A stretch of DNA of 22,235 nt from Acholeplasmatales bacterium (lineage in GTDB: Bacteria; Bacillota_I; Bacilli_A; Acholeplasmatales; Anaeroplasmataceae): assembly GCA_024696565.1 (NCBI GenBank), contig JAILGR010000176.1:1-22235 (forward strand), written 5' to 3'. The position numbers and the translations under genes were made by a program. The notes beneath the pieces are model-generated. The model was not told the DNA's origin and searched no databases. It saw only the letters and a program-made list of their open reading frames with translations. Positions 8,148 through 17,906 of this stretch are shown here, piece after piece. How positions within the stretch are numbered: the stretch's first letter is position 1; the number at the start of each line of letters is the position of its first letter.

Positions 8148-8804
8148 ATGGATCAAAGTAGATATGAAGAAGTACCTAAGAAAGAAAGTAAAATAGGTAA
8201 GGCTTTTAAGAATTTTGGTACATACCTTAAGTTAATTTTCAAGACACAAGTAGAAAGCTTTAAATATAATAAAATGAAGCTTCCTGGACTTATGCTTGCT
8301 ATTGGGGGTATTATCATTGGTTTATTCTTAAGTGCTCATGCTGCAACTATTAAGCAATTAACATTTACAGTGTCAACTTTTGATACAACGACTGATGGTG
8401 CTTATACAGTTATTACTAAGTCAACTGGTTTATTAGAAGGTATGCCTTATGACTATACTGGTATTGTTATTTTCGTATTAATGCTACTTGGTATTTTAAA
8501 TATCTTTATCGCATTAAATGTAAGTAATAAACAAAACCTTGGCTCAGTAGTTTCTGCAACAATTATTACTTTAGTAATGATTGGTTTAAGCATTGCATAT
8601 ATTTATGCAGTTATGTATTTTAAATCTTCAGTAGATGGTGGAGCAATTAAGCTTGATTTAGAAGCTGGTTATAAAACTAATTTCTTAGCTAACTATATGA
8701 CATCAATTGTTGTTATTGTCATTGCTGATGTATTATCTTTATTAGCATGTGTATTAGGATTTATTCACTATAACCGTGCTTATGAAAAAGGTAGCGATAG
8801 ATAA
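8148..8804 (+). CDS. Four-TM membrane protein of unknown function in the importer operon
   Basis: 218 residues. A basic cytoplasmic N-terminal arm (about 1-43, amphipathic, rich in K and F) leads to helix 1 (44-63), an outside loop (64-103, T- and D-rich), a helix 2/3 hairpin (104-124 and 131-156), a second outside loop (157-183) and helix 4 (184-208). This order of one helix, loop, two helices, loop, one helix is the same as in the protein at 5687. It starts 18 bases after the ATPase with a strong TAGGAGGT site. No family recognised. The position next to the ATPase argues for a functional link to the importer. Confidence 0.8.
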   Translation: MDQSRYEEVPKKESKIGKAFKNFGTYLKLIFKTQVESFKYNKMKLPGLMLAIGGIIIGLFLSAHAATIKQLTFTVSTFDTTTDGAYTVITKSTGLLEGMPYDYTGIVIFVLMLLGILNIFIALNVSNKQNLGSVVSATIITLVMIGLSIAYIYAVMYFKSSVDGGAIKLDLEAGYKTNFLANYMTSIVVIVIADVLSLLACVLGFIHYNRAYEKGSDR

Positions 8805-8806
8805 TT

Positions 8807-9397
8807 ATGAAGAAAAAAAGAACCGAACAAAATGAGGAAATTGATGATATTAATCCTTATCAAGTGGATAAATTATCAAAGATTCCTACAGGATTAATCT
8901 TGACATTTTTGAAGTTCTGGGCAGCTGCGGCTGCCGTTTTCTTCATTTTAGTCGGAGGTATAGACTTAGGTTTAAACTTCTCAAGACCGGCTGCGGATGC
9001 ATATGCTGAAATGGCTAGAACTATTGTTGGTTTAATTTTAGTATCATTATTTTTAGCAATATTATTAAATTATGGTATTAAACATGTTTGTCATTTAATG
9101 CATAATAGAAGAAATAATGCTAAAAAATGGATGGTATTGAATATTAAAGGATTTTTAGCCTTTTTAGCTTATTTAGTGTATTGTCTAGTAACAATGACTA
9201 TAGTATTCTTAATAGTCGCATTTATGGGCAAATATCACTTAATTCCAAGCCTTTTAGAAAACAATGGCTTAGGTATAGAACCATTTTTAACAGGTGCTAT
9301 ATTTATTGTTGTTGATGGAGCTATTCTTTTTACAAAGAACATGATTATAAAATTATATAAGGTTTTGAGATATAGAAGATTAATCAGTCAAGACTAA
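8807..9397 (+). CDS. Four-TM membrane protein of unknown function, last gene of the importer operon
   Basis: 196 residues. A charged cytoplasmic N-terminus (about 1-28) is followed by helices near 32-53, 68-90, 110-140 and 155-175, and a basic C-terminal tail (KLYKVLRYRRLI). Loops are short, unlike in the other three small membrane proteins. It starts two bases after the preceding stop and has only a distant AAAGG as ribosome-binding site, so it is probably translated by coupling. A strong terminator follows at once. No family recognised. Confidence 0.78.
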   Translation: MKKKRTEQNEEIDDINPYQVDKLSKIPTGLILTFLKFWAAAAAVFFILVGGIDLGLNFSRPAADAYAEMARTIVGLILVSLFLAILLNYGIKHVCHLMHNRRNNAKKWMVLNIKGFLAFLAYLVYCLVTMTIVFLIVAFMGKYHLIPSLLENNGLGIEPFLTGAIFIVVDGAILFTKNMIIKLYKVLRYRRLISQD

Positions 9398-9400
9398 AAG

Positions 9401-9427
9401 AATGGATGCGAAGGCATCCATTTTTTT
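9401..9427 (+). terminator. Intrinsic terminator of the importer operon
   Basis: AATGGATGC (9401-9409) pairs perfectly with GCATCCATT (9414-9422), loop GAAG, followed by a T run to 9427. It closes the nine-gene unit. The rest of the gap up to 9534 holds a 20-bp AT-only palindrome (9430-9449) and the rpiB promoter. Confidence 0.9.
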
Positions 9428-9484
9428 AATTTTATTATTAATAATAAAAAACGTTTTCTTTTAACTATAATGTCAATATTTTTA

Positions 9485-9493
9485 TGATATAAT
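9485..9493 (+). promoter_or_regulatory. Extended -10 promoter for rpiB-upp-atp
   Basis: TGATATAAT contains a consensus -10 TATAAT (9488-9493) with the TGN extension. No good -35 lies at 17 bases (CTATAA), as is usual for extended -10 promoters. The predicted start is near 9500, 35 bases before the rpiB ATG. As no terminator or gap follows until 17781, this promoter probably drives the whole rpiB-to-DUF1146 unit; weaker internal promoters may exist. Confidence 0.6.
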
Positions 9494-9534
9494 CAAATAG
9501 TAATATGTAAAAATCTATAAGAAGGGGTTGAATC

Positions 9535-9981
9535 ATGAAAATATCAATTGGTTGTGATCATTCTGCTTTAGAATTAAAGAATTATTTATGTGAATATTTA
9601 AAAGGCTTAGGACATGAAGTAATTGATAGAGGAACATATACTAAGGATTCTTGTGACTATACTGATTTTGGTTATAAGGTTGCTAAAGATGTTTCTAATC
9701 ATACTGTAGACAAAGGTATTGTTATTTGCTTTACTGGTATTGGTATGTCTATTATTGCTAATAAGGTTAAAGGTGTTAGATGTGCTCTTGTTGGTAGTAA
9801 AGATGCCGCTGAATTAACTAGATTACATAATGATTCTAATGTTCTTGCATTAAGTGCTAAATATACTGGTATGGTACTTGCAAAAGAAATTGTTGATGTA
9901 TGGTTAAATACTGAATTTTCTCATAATGAAAGACATCAAAGAAGAATTGATAAGATTACAAAATATGAGGGAGAAGAATAA
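9535..9981 (+). CDS. rpiB: Ribose-5-phosphate isomerase B
   Basis: Cytoplasmic enzyme that interconverts ribose 5-phosphate and ribulose 5-phosphate in the pentose phosphate pathway. The N-terminal [11 protein letters not shown] (Asp8, His9), catalytic Cys65 in [12 protein letters not shown], and [13 protein letters not shown] with His98 are the RpiB signatures, and the C-terminal [10 protein letters not shown] is the phosphate-contact region. The 148-residue length is typical. LacA/LacB subunits are excluded by Cys65 and the HND motif. Position 66 is Phe, where Gly is usual (CGTGxG). The start has GAAGGGG about eight bases upstream. It leads an operon with upp and atp genes, giving a link to PRPP-dependent uracil salvage. 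Confidence 0.95.
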   Translation: MKISIGCDHSALELKNYLCEYLKGLGHEVIDRGTYTKDSCDYTDFGYKVAKDVSNHTVDKGIVICFTGIGMSIIANKVKGVRCALVGSKDAAELTRLHNDSNVLALSAKYTGMVLAKEIVDVWLNTEFSHNERHQRRIDKITKYEGEE

Positions 9982-9982
9982 T

Positions 9983-10606
9983 ATGAATGTAAATATTTTA
10001 AATCATTCTATGATTAAACATAAACTTACGAATATAAGAAGAACTGAAACTAATACAAAAGATTTTTATCAAAATGTTAATGAAATTGCTGGTTTAATGG
10101 CATATGAGATTTCAAGAGATTTCCCACTTAGACCAGTTGAGATTAACACACCAATTTGTAAGACTGTTCAATATGAGCTTGCAAATGACGTAGTAATTGT
10201 TCCAATCCTTCGTGCAGGATTAGGAATGGTTGATGGAATTCGTTCTATGATTCCAACTGCTAAAGTAGGTTTTATTGGCTTATATCGTGATGAAAAGACT
10301 TTAATACCTCATGAATATTATGCGAAATTCCCTGAAACTATTAAGGATTCTATTGTTTTATTAGTAGATCCTATGTTAGCTACAGGTGGTTCAGCTTCAG
10401 CAGCAATTACTATGTTAAAGAAAAGAGGCTGTAAGGATATTCGTTATGTAGGTCTTGTTGGAGCTCCTGAGGGCGTAAGATTATTACAAAAGGATCATCC
10501 TGATGTTCCAATTTATTTAGCTGCATTAGATGAGAAGCTAAATGAAAATGGTTATATTGTTCCAGGTCTTGGTGATTGTGGAGACCGTTTATTCGGAACT
10601 AGATAA
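9983..10606 (+). CDS. upp: Uracil phosphoribosyltransferase
   Basis: Uracil salvage enzyme: uracil + PRPP gives UMP + diphosphate. The PRPP loop is [10 protein letters not shown] at residues 129-138; the uracil-binding C-terminus [16 protein letters not shown] is intact, as is [15 protein letters not shown]. Length from ATG 9983 is 207 residues, as expected. Upstream in-frame starts inside rpiB (9926) are rejected because GAGGGAG (9967-9973) is well placed for ATG 9983 and the protein then begins like known Upp proteins. The stop overlaps the start of the next gene (TAATG at 10604-10608). Upp next to the atp operon is a known Firmicutes arrangement. Confidence 0.97.
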   Translation: MNVNILNHSMIKHKLTNIRRTETNTKDFYQNVNEIAGLMAYEISRDFPLRPVEINTPICKTVQYELANDVVIVPILRAGLGMVDGIRSMIPTAKVGFIGLYRDEKTLIPHEYYAKFPETIKDSIVLLVDPMLATGGSASAAITMLKKRGCKDIRYVGLVGAPEGVRLLQKDHPDVPIYLAALDEKLNENGYIVPGLGDCGDRLFGTR

Positions 10607-10860
10607 TGAAAATAAGTAAACTAGCTACAACATATTCATTAGCAACCCAAGGAATATTTTCTATGGTTTGCTTCCTAGCTTTAGGATATTTTATCGGTTG
10701 GTTAATTGATAAAGATTCTCCACTTAAAGCAATTTTGGCTGTAGTAGGGGTTATAATAGGCTTATTTATATTTGTTTCTAATCTTTTATATCTTTTAAAA
10801 GAAGATGAAAAAGAAAGAAAAAAAGATAAATTAGAGGTGCCTAATGACAAGAAAGACTAG
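10606..10860 (+). CDS. atpZ: AtpZ-type (ATPase_gene1 family) small membrane protein
   Basis: 84 residues with two helices (about 13-34 and 39-65), joined by a short loop with WLIDK, and a highly charged tail. Size, two-helix hairpin, GYFIGWLIDK motif and position directly before AtpI and subunit a match the AtpZ / ATPase_gene1 family, which has been proposed to act with AtpI in Mg2+/Ca2+ transport or in ATP synthase assembly. The ATG overlaps the upp stop by one base, and its own end overlaps atpI by 17 bases, so all three are likely coupled. The family assignment rests on motif and synteny. Confidence 0.8.
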   Translation: MKISKLATTYSLATQGIFSMVCFLALGYFIGWLIDKDSPLKAILAVVGVIIGLFIFVSNLLYLLKEDEKERKKDKLEVPNDKKD

Positions 10861-11242
10861 GTTTTATTATCTATTCTTTGTAGGAATTGGAATTTCCTTA
10901 ATATCTTTAATATTAGGCTTATTTAATCTATTATGGTGGTATTTTGTAGTAGGTGGATTGTTAGGAGTTTTATTGCATCTTTTGATGGAGTATCAAAATA
11001 GAAGATTTTATAATATCGTTAAAGATAGATTCTTAAAAGAATATTTTGCTCCTAGAAAAGATACAATATTATGGTATGTTTTAAGATTTGTAATTATAAG
11101 TTTAGTTTTTGTTCTTATCGTTTTTTTAACAACAAAATATTATCAAGATAGATTACTTGAAGTATCAATATTATTTTTATCAGCATATGTAGCTGTTAAA
11201 ATTACATTTATTATAGTAGTTTATCTAGAAGGAAGAAGGTGA
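10844..11242 (+). CDS. atpI: AtpI-type ATP synthase accessory membrane protein
   Basis: 132 residues with four helices (near 10-27, 30-48, 75-97, 102-125) and a basic loop after helix 2. It lies between atpZ and atpB, the usual place of atpI; AtpI is thought to help c-ring assembly or membrane insertion. The sequence is divergent, as AtpI proteins are, with the GGLLGVLLHLLME segment the most family-like part. It starts 17 bases inside atpZ with AGAGGTG as ribosome-binding site, and ends with TGA, one of the stops that shows TGA is not reassigned. Confidence 0.75.
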   Translation: MTRKTRFYYLFFVGIGISLISLILGLFNLLWWYFVVGGLLGVLLHLLMEYQNRRFYNIVKDRFLKEYFAPRKDTILWYVLRFVIISLVFVLIVFLTTKYYQDRLLEVSILFLSAYVAVKITFIIVVYLEGRR

Positions 11243-11246
11243 GCAT

Positions 11247-11927
11247 GTGGATTGGAGTAATTTAAAGGATTATACGATTAAAGGACCAGTTATGTCTACT
11301 TTGATTATATGTGGTGCTTTAATAATATTCTTCTTTATTCTATTTTTTATTTTAAGAAAGATAGATCCATTAAAGAAAACACCACTGTGGTTAGTACCAT
11401 TTATTTGGCTAGTCGATATGATGAATAACTTTGTAAAGGTTAATATAGGAAAAAGGTGGAAAGCATATGCACCATGGTTTTTAACATTAACAATCTTTAT
11501 ATTCTTTGCGAATACATCATCTGTTTATTTGTTAGAGAACCCTACATCCTATGTTGTAGTTACATTCGCATTAGCCTTATGTACATTTATAATAATTCAA
11601 GCAACAGGTATTATATCTTTAGGACCTTTAGGTTATTTAAAGAGCTTTACTGATCCAATGCCTGTTATGACACCAATGAATATAGTATCAGAATTCACAC
11701 TTCCTATATCTTTATCTTTAAGATTATTTGGTAATGTAATATCTGGTGTTTGTGTGTCAATATTAATTAAGAAGATGGCTGAATGGTTTGCAATACCAAT
11801 TATGCCATTCATCAATTTGTTATTTGATATAGCATTCAGTCTAATTCAAGTAGCAGTATTCGTTATTCTGTCTGTTATCTTTACTTCTATGAAGATTAAA
11901 GATGAAGAAAAAATATATTCAAAATAA
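11247..11927 (+). CDS. atpB: ATP synthase Fo subunit a
   Basis: Membrane stator subunit that forms the ion half-channels against the c-ring. The key arginine is Arg159 in SLSLRLFGNVISG, equal to E. coli Arg210. The preceding NIVSEFTLPISL and the C-terminal SLIQVAVFVILS (with the conserved Gln) are typical. There are five to six helices in 226 residues, a normal short bacterial a subunit. It starts at GTG 11247 with GAAGGTGAG upstream; the ATG two bases earlier is out of frame and stops after six codons. It follows the family order B-E-F-H-A-G-D-C. Confidence 0.96.
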   Translation: MDWSNLKDYTIKGPVMSTLIICGALIIFFFILFFILRKIDPLKKTPLWLVPFIWLVDMMNNFVKVNIGKRWKAYAPWFLTLTIFIFFANTSSVYLLENPTSYVVVTFALALCTFIIIQATGIISLGPLGYLKSFTDPMPVMTPMNIVSEFTLPISLSLRLFGNVISGVCVSILIKKMAEWFAIPIMPFINLLFDIAFSLIQVAVFVILSVIFTSMKIKDEEKIYSK

Positions 11928-11942
11928 GAGGAGAAAAATAAA

Positions 11943-12218
11943 ATGGATTTCATGACAATTTTAACAAATGTATTAACTGCTTTAATGGAAGTCGGTGACG
12001 GCTTAAAATATATTGGTGCTGGTTTAGCCGTATTTACAGGTTTTGCTGCAGCTATTGGTGAAGGTAATGTTGCTGCACACGCTGTAGATGCAATGGCTCG
12101 TCAACCAGAAATGGCTGGTAACATTCGTACAACAATGTTAATCGGTCAAGCAGTATCTGAAACAACTGGTTTATATGGTTTGATTATTGCATTCCTAATC
12201 GTTTTCCAAACTAAATAA
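11943..12218 (+). CDS. atpE: ATP synthase Fo subunit c, Na+-type two-carboxylate signature
   Basis: Rotor-ring subunit, 91 residues, two helices (about 20-48 and 61-88) joined by the polar loop ARQPE (52-56). The ion-carrying carboxylate is Glu73. Around it the sequence is QAVSETTGLYG: Val71, Glu73, Thr74, Thr75 and Tyr78 align with Val63, Glu65, Ser66, Thr67 and Tyr70 of the Ilyobacter Na+ c-ring. In helix 1, Glu40 (AIGEGN) replaces the usual Na+-site Gln32, giving two carboxylates per site as described for Fusobacterium nucleatum. H+-type Bacillus c subunits instead have a nonpolar LVEALPI. Na+ coupling is therefore likely but is inference from sequence. GAGGAG precedes the ATG. Confidence 0.96.
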   Translation: MDFMTILTNVLTALMEVGDGLKYIGAGLAVFTGFAAAIGEGNVAAHAVDAMARQPEMAGNIRTTMLIGQAVSETTGLYGLIIAFLIVFQTK

Positions 12219-12234
12219 GATTTAAAGAAAGGGT

Positions 12235-12249
12235 ACTACATTTTGTAGT
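12235..12249 (+). promoter_or_regulatory. Small hairpin between atpE and atpF
   Basis: ACTACA (12235-12240) and TGTAGT (12244-12249) pair perfectly around a TTT loop in the 43-base gap before atpF. A purine-rich AAAGAAAGGG lies just before the stem (12224-12233) and the atpF ATG 12 bases after it, with no good ribosome-binding site in between. The hairpin could modulate atpF translation relative to atpE, where about ten c are needed for two b. Stem is short; role is inference. Confidence 0.35.
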
Positions 12250-12261
12250 TGGGTAAAAATT

Positions 12262-12843
12262 ATGTTTTTAGGTCTAACAGAAGCAATGACTGAAATAACC
12301 GCTGCTATTACTAGCGGATTAGGTCCTATCTACTTAGTTAATAATCCTAAGGAATTGTTATCATCATTACCAGGTACATTGGTGGATTTAGTTATTCAGA
12401 TTTGTGCGACATTTATATTATTTATTGCGGTCCTTGTATTCTTTTGGAAGCCTATTACTAAAATATTAGAGGCAAGAAGAGAAGCAATAGATAAAGAATT
12501 AATTGAAGCGGAGGCTGCTAAAGCTAATGCTATATTAGTTGAAGATGAATTAAGAAAAACCTTAGATGAAGCGAAAGAGAAAGTAAAAGAAATGCTAGAT
12601 CAAGCTGTAAAGGATGCTAACGTTAAGAAAGAAGAAATTATTGCTTCTGCCAAAGAAGAGGCTAAACGTCGTTTAGAGAATTTAGAGTTTGAATTAGAAC
12701 AAGAAAAGAAAAATATGGAATCTAGCATTAAAAAAGAAATTGTGGATATTGCCTTTGCTGCAGCAGAAAAGATAGTTCAAAAAGAAATTGATCAAAAGAA
12801 GTATCTTGATGTTGTAGATGATATCTTAAAAGGAGGCAATTAA
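12262..12843 (+). CDS. atpF: ATP synthase Fo subunit b
   Basis: Peripheral-stalk subunit. A single helix (about 37-60, IQICATFILFIAVLVFFWKPI) is followed by a long charged alpha-helix from about residue 65 to 165, rich in A, E and K with RREAIDKEL near its start, as in all b subunits. At 193 residues it is some 30 longer than the E. coli protein because of an N-terminal extension of about 36 residues before the membrane helix. An internal ATG at 12286 would shorten it by eight residues. The ribosome-binding site is poor, unlike for the neighbouring atp genes, and a hairpin lies upstream. Confidence 0.93.
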   Translation: MFLGLTEAMTEITAAITSGLGPIYLVNNPKELLSSLPGTLVDLVIQICATFILFIAVLVFFWKPITKILEARREAIDKELIEAEAAKANAILVEDELRKTLDEAKEKVKEMLDQAVKDANVKKEEIIASAKEEAKRRLENLEFELEQEKKNMESSIKKEIVDIAFAAAEKIVQKEIDQKKYLDVVDDILKGGN

Positions 12844-12845
12844 GC

Positions 12846-13355
12846 GTGGTTGAACAAGAATACGCAAAAGCCTTATATGAGATATCTTTAGAAGAAAACA
12901 AGACTAAAGAATTTAAAGAGTATTTTAATGCTATTAAGGATACATTAGAGGATGATTTCTTAACTCTAATTGCATCTCCTGCAATTATTAAAGAAGAAAA
13001 AAAGAAAATGGTAGCTAATATATATCATTCTTTTGATGAAACTTTTATTAACTTTCTATATGTTTTAATAGATCATAATAGATTTAATATGATTGTGGCT
13101 ATTAGTAAACAATATGATAAATTAATTCTAGAACATGAAAATATATTACAAGTTAGAATTTTATCAGCTGAGCCACTAACAAAAGCTCAATTAGAAAAAT
13201 ATAAGAGCACATTAGAAGTTAAATATGGCAAGACCATTGAAATTATTAATAAAGTAAAACCTGAGCTTATTGGAGGCATTACAGTTATAGTTAATGGGGA
13301 AGCCCTAGATGTATCTGTACTTCATGCCTTAAATATGCTTAAAGAATCTATATAG
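12846..13355 (+). CDS. atpH: ATP synthase F1 subunit delta
   Basis: Stalk subunit that joins b to the top of the alpha/beta hexamer. It has the OSCP/delta pattern: N-terminal EYAKALYEISLEE, central helical domain, and C-terminal KYGKTIEIINKVKPELIGGITVIVNGEALDVS, the strand region seen in almost all delta subunits. Length (169) is normal. It starts at GTG 12846 with AGGAGG at 12832, inside the end of atpF; there are two bases between stop and start. Cytoplasmic face of the membrane. Confidence 0.95.
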   Translation: MVEQEYAKALYEISLEENKTKEFKEYFNAIKDTLEDDFLTLIASPAIIKEEKKKMVANIYHSFDETFINFLYVLIDHNRFNMIVAISKQYDKLILEHENILQVRILSAEPLTKAQLEKYKSTLEVKYGKTIEIINKVKPELIGGITVIVNGEALDVSVLHALNMLKESI

Positions 13356-13364
13356 GAGGGAAAC

Positions 13365-14873
13365 ATGGCAAATATTAATTTATCAGAAATTTCTGGCTTA
13401 ATTAAAGAACAAATTAAAGCTTATAAGCAAGATATTCAAACTGAGAATGTTGGACATGTTGTTCAGGTTGGTGATGGTATTGCTTTGGTACATGGCTTAC
13501 AAAAGGCAATGTCAAGTGAACTATTAGTATTCCCTAATGATGTATATGGTATGGTTCAAAATCTAGAAGAAGATACAGTTGGTGTAATCCTATTAGGTGA
13601 ATCATATAAAATAAAAGAAGGGGATTTAGTAAAAACAACAGGTAGAATTCTTGAAGTACCTGTTGGTGAAGACTTTATTGGACGTGTTATTAATCCATTA
13701 GGACAACCACTTGATGGATTAGGACCTATTTTGGCTAAAACAAGCCGTCCAATTGAAATGAAGGCTACTGGTGTAATGGATAGACAAAGTGTTTGTGAGC
13801 CATTACAAACAGGTATTAAGGTATTGGATGCATTAGTACCAATTGGTAGAGGACAAAGAGAGTTAATCATTGGTGACCGTCAAACTGGTAAAACATCAAT
13901 TGCGGTTGATACTATCTTAAATCAAAAAGATCAAGATGTTATTTGTATTTATGTAGCTATTGGTCAAAAAGAATCTACAGTATCTAATGTATATGAAACA
14001 TTAAAGGCTAATGATGCGATGAAGTATTCTATTATTGTTTCTGCATCTGCATCTAATCCGGCTCCAATGCTATATTTAGCTCCATATTCTGGTGTTACAT
14101 TAGCTGAATATTTTATGTTCCAAGGTAAAGATGTATTAATTATTTATGATGATTTATCTAAGCACGCAGTTGCTTATCGTGAAATGTCATTATTATTACA
14201 TAGACCACCAGGAAGAGAAGCATTCCCTGGTGATGTATTCTACTTACATTCAAGATTACTTGAAAGAGCAGCTAAGTTAAATGATGAATTAGGTGGAGGT
14301 TCTATTACAGCACTACCTATTATTGAAACTCAAGCTGGTGATATTTCAGCATATATTCCAACTAACGTAATTTCTATTACAGATGGACAGATTTTCTTAC
14401 AATCTGATTATTTCTATAAAGGAATTCGTCCAGCTATTAATGCCGGTCTATCTGTATCTCGTGTTGGTGGTGCCGCTCAAACTAAGGCTGTTAAAAAGGT
14501 TTCTGGTACACTAAGACTTGACTTAGCATCTTACCATGAACTTGAATCATTTACTCAGTTTGGTTCTGATCTAGATGCTGTTACAAAGGCTAAGCTAGAT
14601 AGAGGTAAGAGAACTCAAGAGGTTTTAAAGCAAGACCTACATAAGACTTTAAAGATGGAAGAAGAAGCAATGATTTTATATGCATTAACTCATGGCTTCT
14701 TAGACAATATTAAAGTAGAAGATTTAGCTGATTATGAGGAATCTTTATATTTAGATATGAGAACTTCTAAAGAAGGTATGGCTTTAGCTGAAACATTACG
14801 TTTAACTAAGACATTACCAGATCAAGCTAAGATGGATAATTATTTAACAGAATTTAATAAGAAATTCATGTAA
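13365..14873 (+). CDS. atpA: ATP synthase F1 subunit alpha
   Basis: Non-catalytic nucleotide-binding subunit of F1, 502 residues, a normal length. Walker A GDRQTGKT lies at 170-177; the arginine finger is Arg366 in [30 protein letters not shown] and [20 protein letters not shown] are alpha signatures. The N-terminal beta-barrel includes [11 protein letters not shown]. The start is fixed by AGGAGGG seven bases before the ATG. It follows atpH after nine bases. Confidence 0.98.
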   Translation: MANINLSEISGLIKEQIKAYKQDIQTENVGHVVQVGDGIALVHGLQKAMSSELLVFPNDVYGMVQNLEEDTVGVILLGESYKIKEGDLVKTTGRILEVPVGEDFIGRVINPLGQPLDGLGPILAKTSRPIEMKATGVMDRQSVCEPLQTGIKVLDALVPIGRGQRELIIGDRQTGKTSIAVDTILNQKDQDVICIYVAIGQKESTVSNVYETLKANDAMKYSIIVSASASNPAPMLYLAPYSGVTLAEYFMFQGKDVLIIYDDLSKHAVAYREMSLLLHRPPGREAFPGDVFYLHSRLLERAAKLNDELGGGSITALPIIETQAGDISAYIPTNVISITDGQIFLQSDYFYKGIRPAINAGLSVSRVGGAAQTKAVKKVSGTLRLDLASYHELESFTQFGSDLDAVTKAKLDRGKRTQEVLKQDLHKTLKMEEEAMILYALTHGFLDNIKVEDLADYEESLYLDMRTSKEGMALAETLRLTKTLPDQAKMDNYLTEFNKKFM

Positions 14874-14886
14874 GGGTGTGGTAATT

Positions 14887-17167
<2,281 letters not shown>

Positions 17168-17168
<1 letters not shown>

Positions 17169-17560
17169 TGAAGATAGTTGTTTCTACTCATCAAGGCGTT
17201 TTATACAATGAAGAAATAGATTATGTAGTTGTACATAGTGATGTTGATGGTGAATATGCAGTTATGAAAGATCATGTTCCTGTTATGAGCGTTATGGATA
17301 CAGGTTATGTAAAGCTTGTAAAAGGAAATGATGAATTCTTTGTAGTATTACAAAGTGCAATCTTTGAATATAAAGATAATTTAGCTCAAGTATTAGTTCA
17401 AGAAGCAATGATAGGAAAAACTTATGAAACTGCTAAAGAACATTTACTTGAAGCTAGAAAAGAAAGATTAGAAAAGAATAAAAAGGAATCTGTTGATTTC
17501 ACACAAAAAGAAAAAGAATTAAGAGAAAATATTAAGAAATCTGGAGCCGGTAGTCTATGA
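17168..17560 (+). CDS. atpC: ATP synthase F1 subunit epsilon
   Basis: Rotor subunit that also inhibits ATP hydrolysis. The N-terminal beta-sandwich (about 1-85) includes YAVMKDHVPVMSVMDTGYVKL, equivalent to the usual GxLGILPxHxPLLT segment but quite divergent; the C-terminal helical domain (about 90-130) is rich in K and E. Length 130 is normal. The start overlaps the atpD stop and the end overlaps the next gene by four bases (ATGA). Synteny makes the assignment safe despite divergence. Confidence 0.93.
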
Positions 17561-17781
17561 TATTAGAGATTAGCTGGTATAACCTAACATATTCTTTAGT
17601 ATTTGCTGTTATATTCGTATTAGCTTATTTTGTGGTGTTATCTTCTAATTTTGAAAAAATATTTAAACAAGGTCAAATATGGGCTATTAGAATTGGACAG
17701 GTTCTATTAGCTATGGTAATAGCTTATTTAGTCACCCAAGGTATTATGGCCTTAGTTTCAATGACACAGTTTAATATTTAA
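17557..17781 (+). CDS. DUF1146 / YwzB-type small membrane protein
   Basis: 74 residues with two helices (about 11-28 and 48-68). The linker FKQGQIWAIRIGQVLLAMVIAYLVTQGIMAL closely follows the DUF1146 (YwzB) pattern. In Bacillus relatives this gene also follows atpC, so the link to ATP synthase is conserved, but no function is established. It overlaps atpC by four bases (ATGA) and so is probably translated by coupling. It is the last gene of the atp unit. Confidence 0.85.
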   Translation: MILEISWYNLTYSLVFAVIFVLAYFVVLSSNFEKIFKQGQIWAIRIGQVLLAMVIAYLVTQGIMALVSMTQFNI

Positions 17782-17819
17782 TTGAAAACCTCTAGAAATA
17801 GAGGTTTTTTCAATTTTTT
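17781..17819 (+). terminator. Strong intrinsic terminator of the atp operon
   Basis: AAAACCTCTA (17785-17794) pairs with TAGAGGTTTT (17799-17808) around a GAAA tetraloop; outer ATTG/CAAT arms extend the stem past a TT bulge, and a further T run ends at 17819. It starts on the last base of the stop codon. Confidence 0.92.
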
Positions 17820-17840
17820 GCACTTTCAAGTTTACATTTA

Positions 17841-17869
17841 TTGAATAATGTTGTTATTGAAGTTAAAAT
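17841..17869 (+). promoter_or_regulatory. Promoter of the YxxG / Zn-PLC cassette
   Basis: -35 TTGAAT (17841-17846), 17-base spacer, -10 TAAAAT (17864-17869), the same -10 as the transporter promoter. Predicted start is about 30 bases before the ATG at 17907. A direct repeat TTATTGAA (17838-17845 and 17854-17861) overlaps the -35 and spacer. Confidence 0.55.
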
Positions 17870-17906
17870 AAAAGTTAGATATTTACGTTAAAAAAAGGAG
17901 ATTTAT

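Noticed and set aside
9926-9982. Upstream start for upp inside rpiB
   Set aside because: The 19 extra residues have no place in Upp, and GAGGGAG fits ATG 9983.
11456-11653. Open frame overlapping atpB in another frame
   Set aside because: Shadow of a well-supported subunit a gene; no start signal.
17782-17906. Small RNA gene between atp operon and the YxxG gene
   Set aside because: After the terminator only a promoter and a short leader are seen; no further stable stem.
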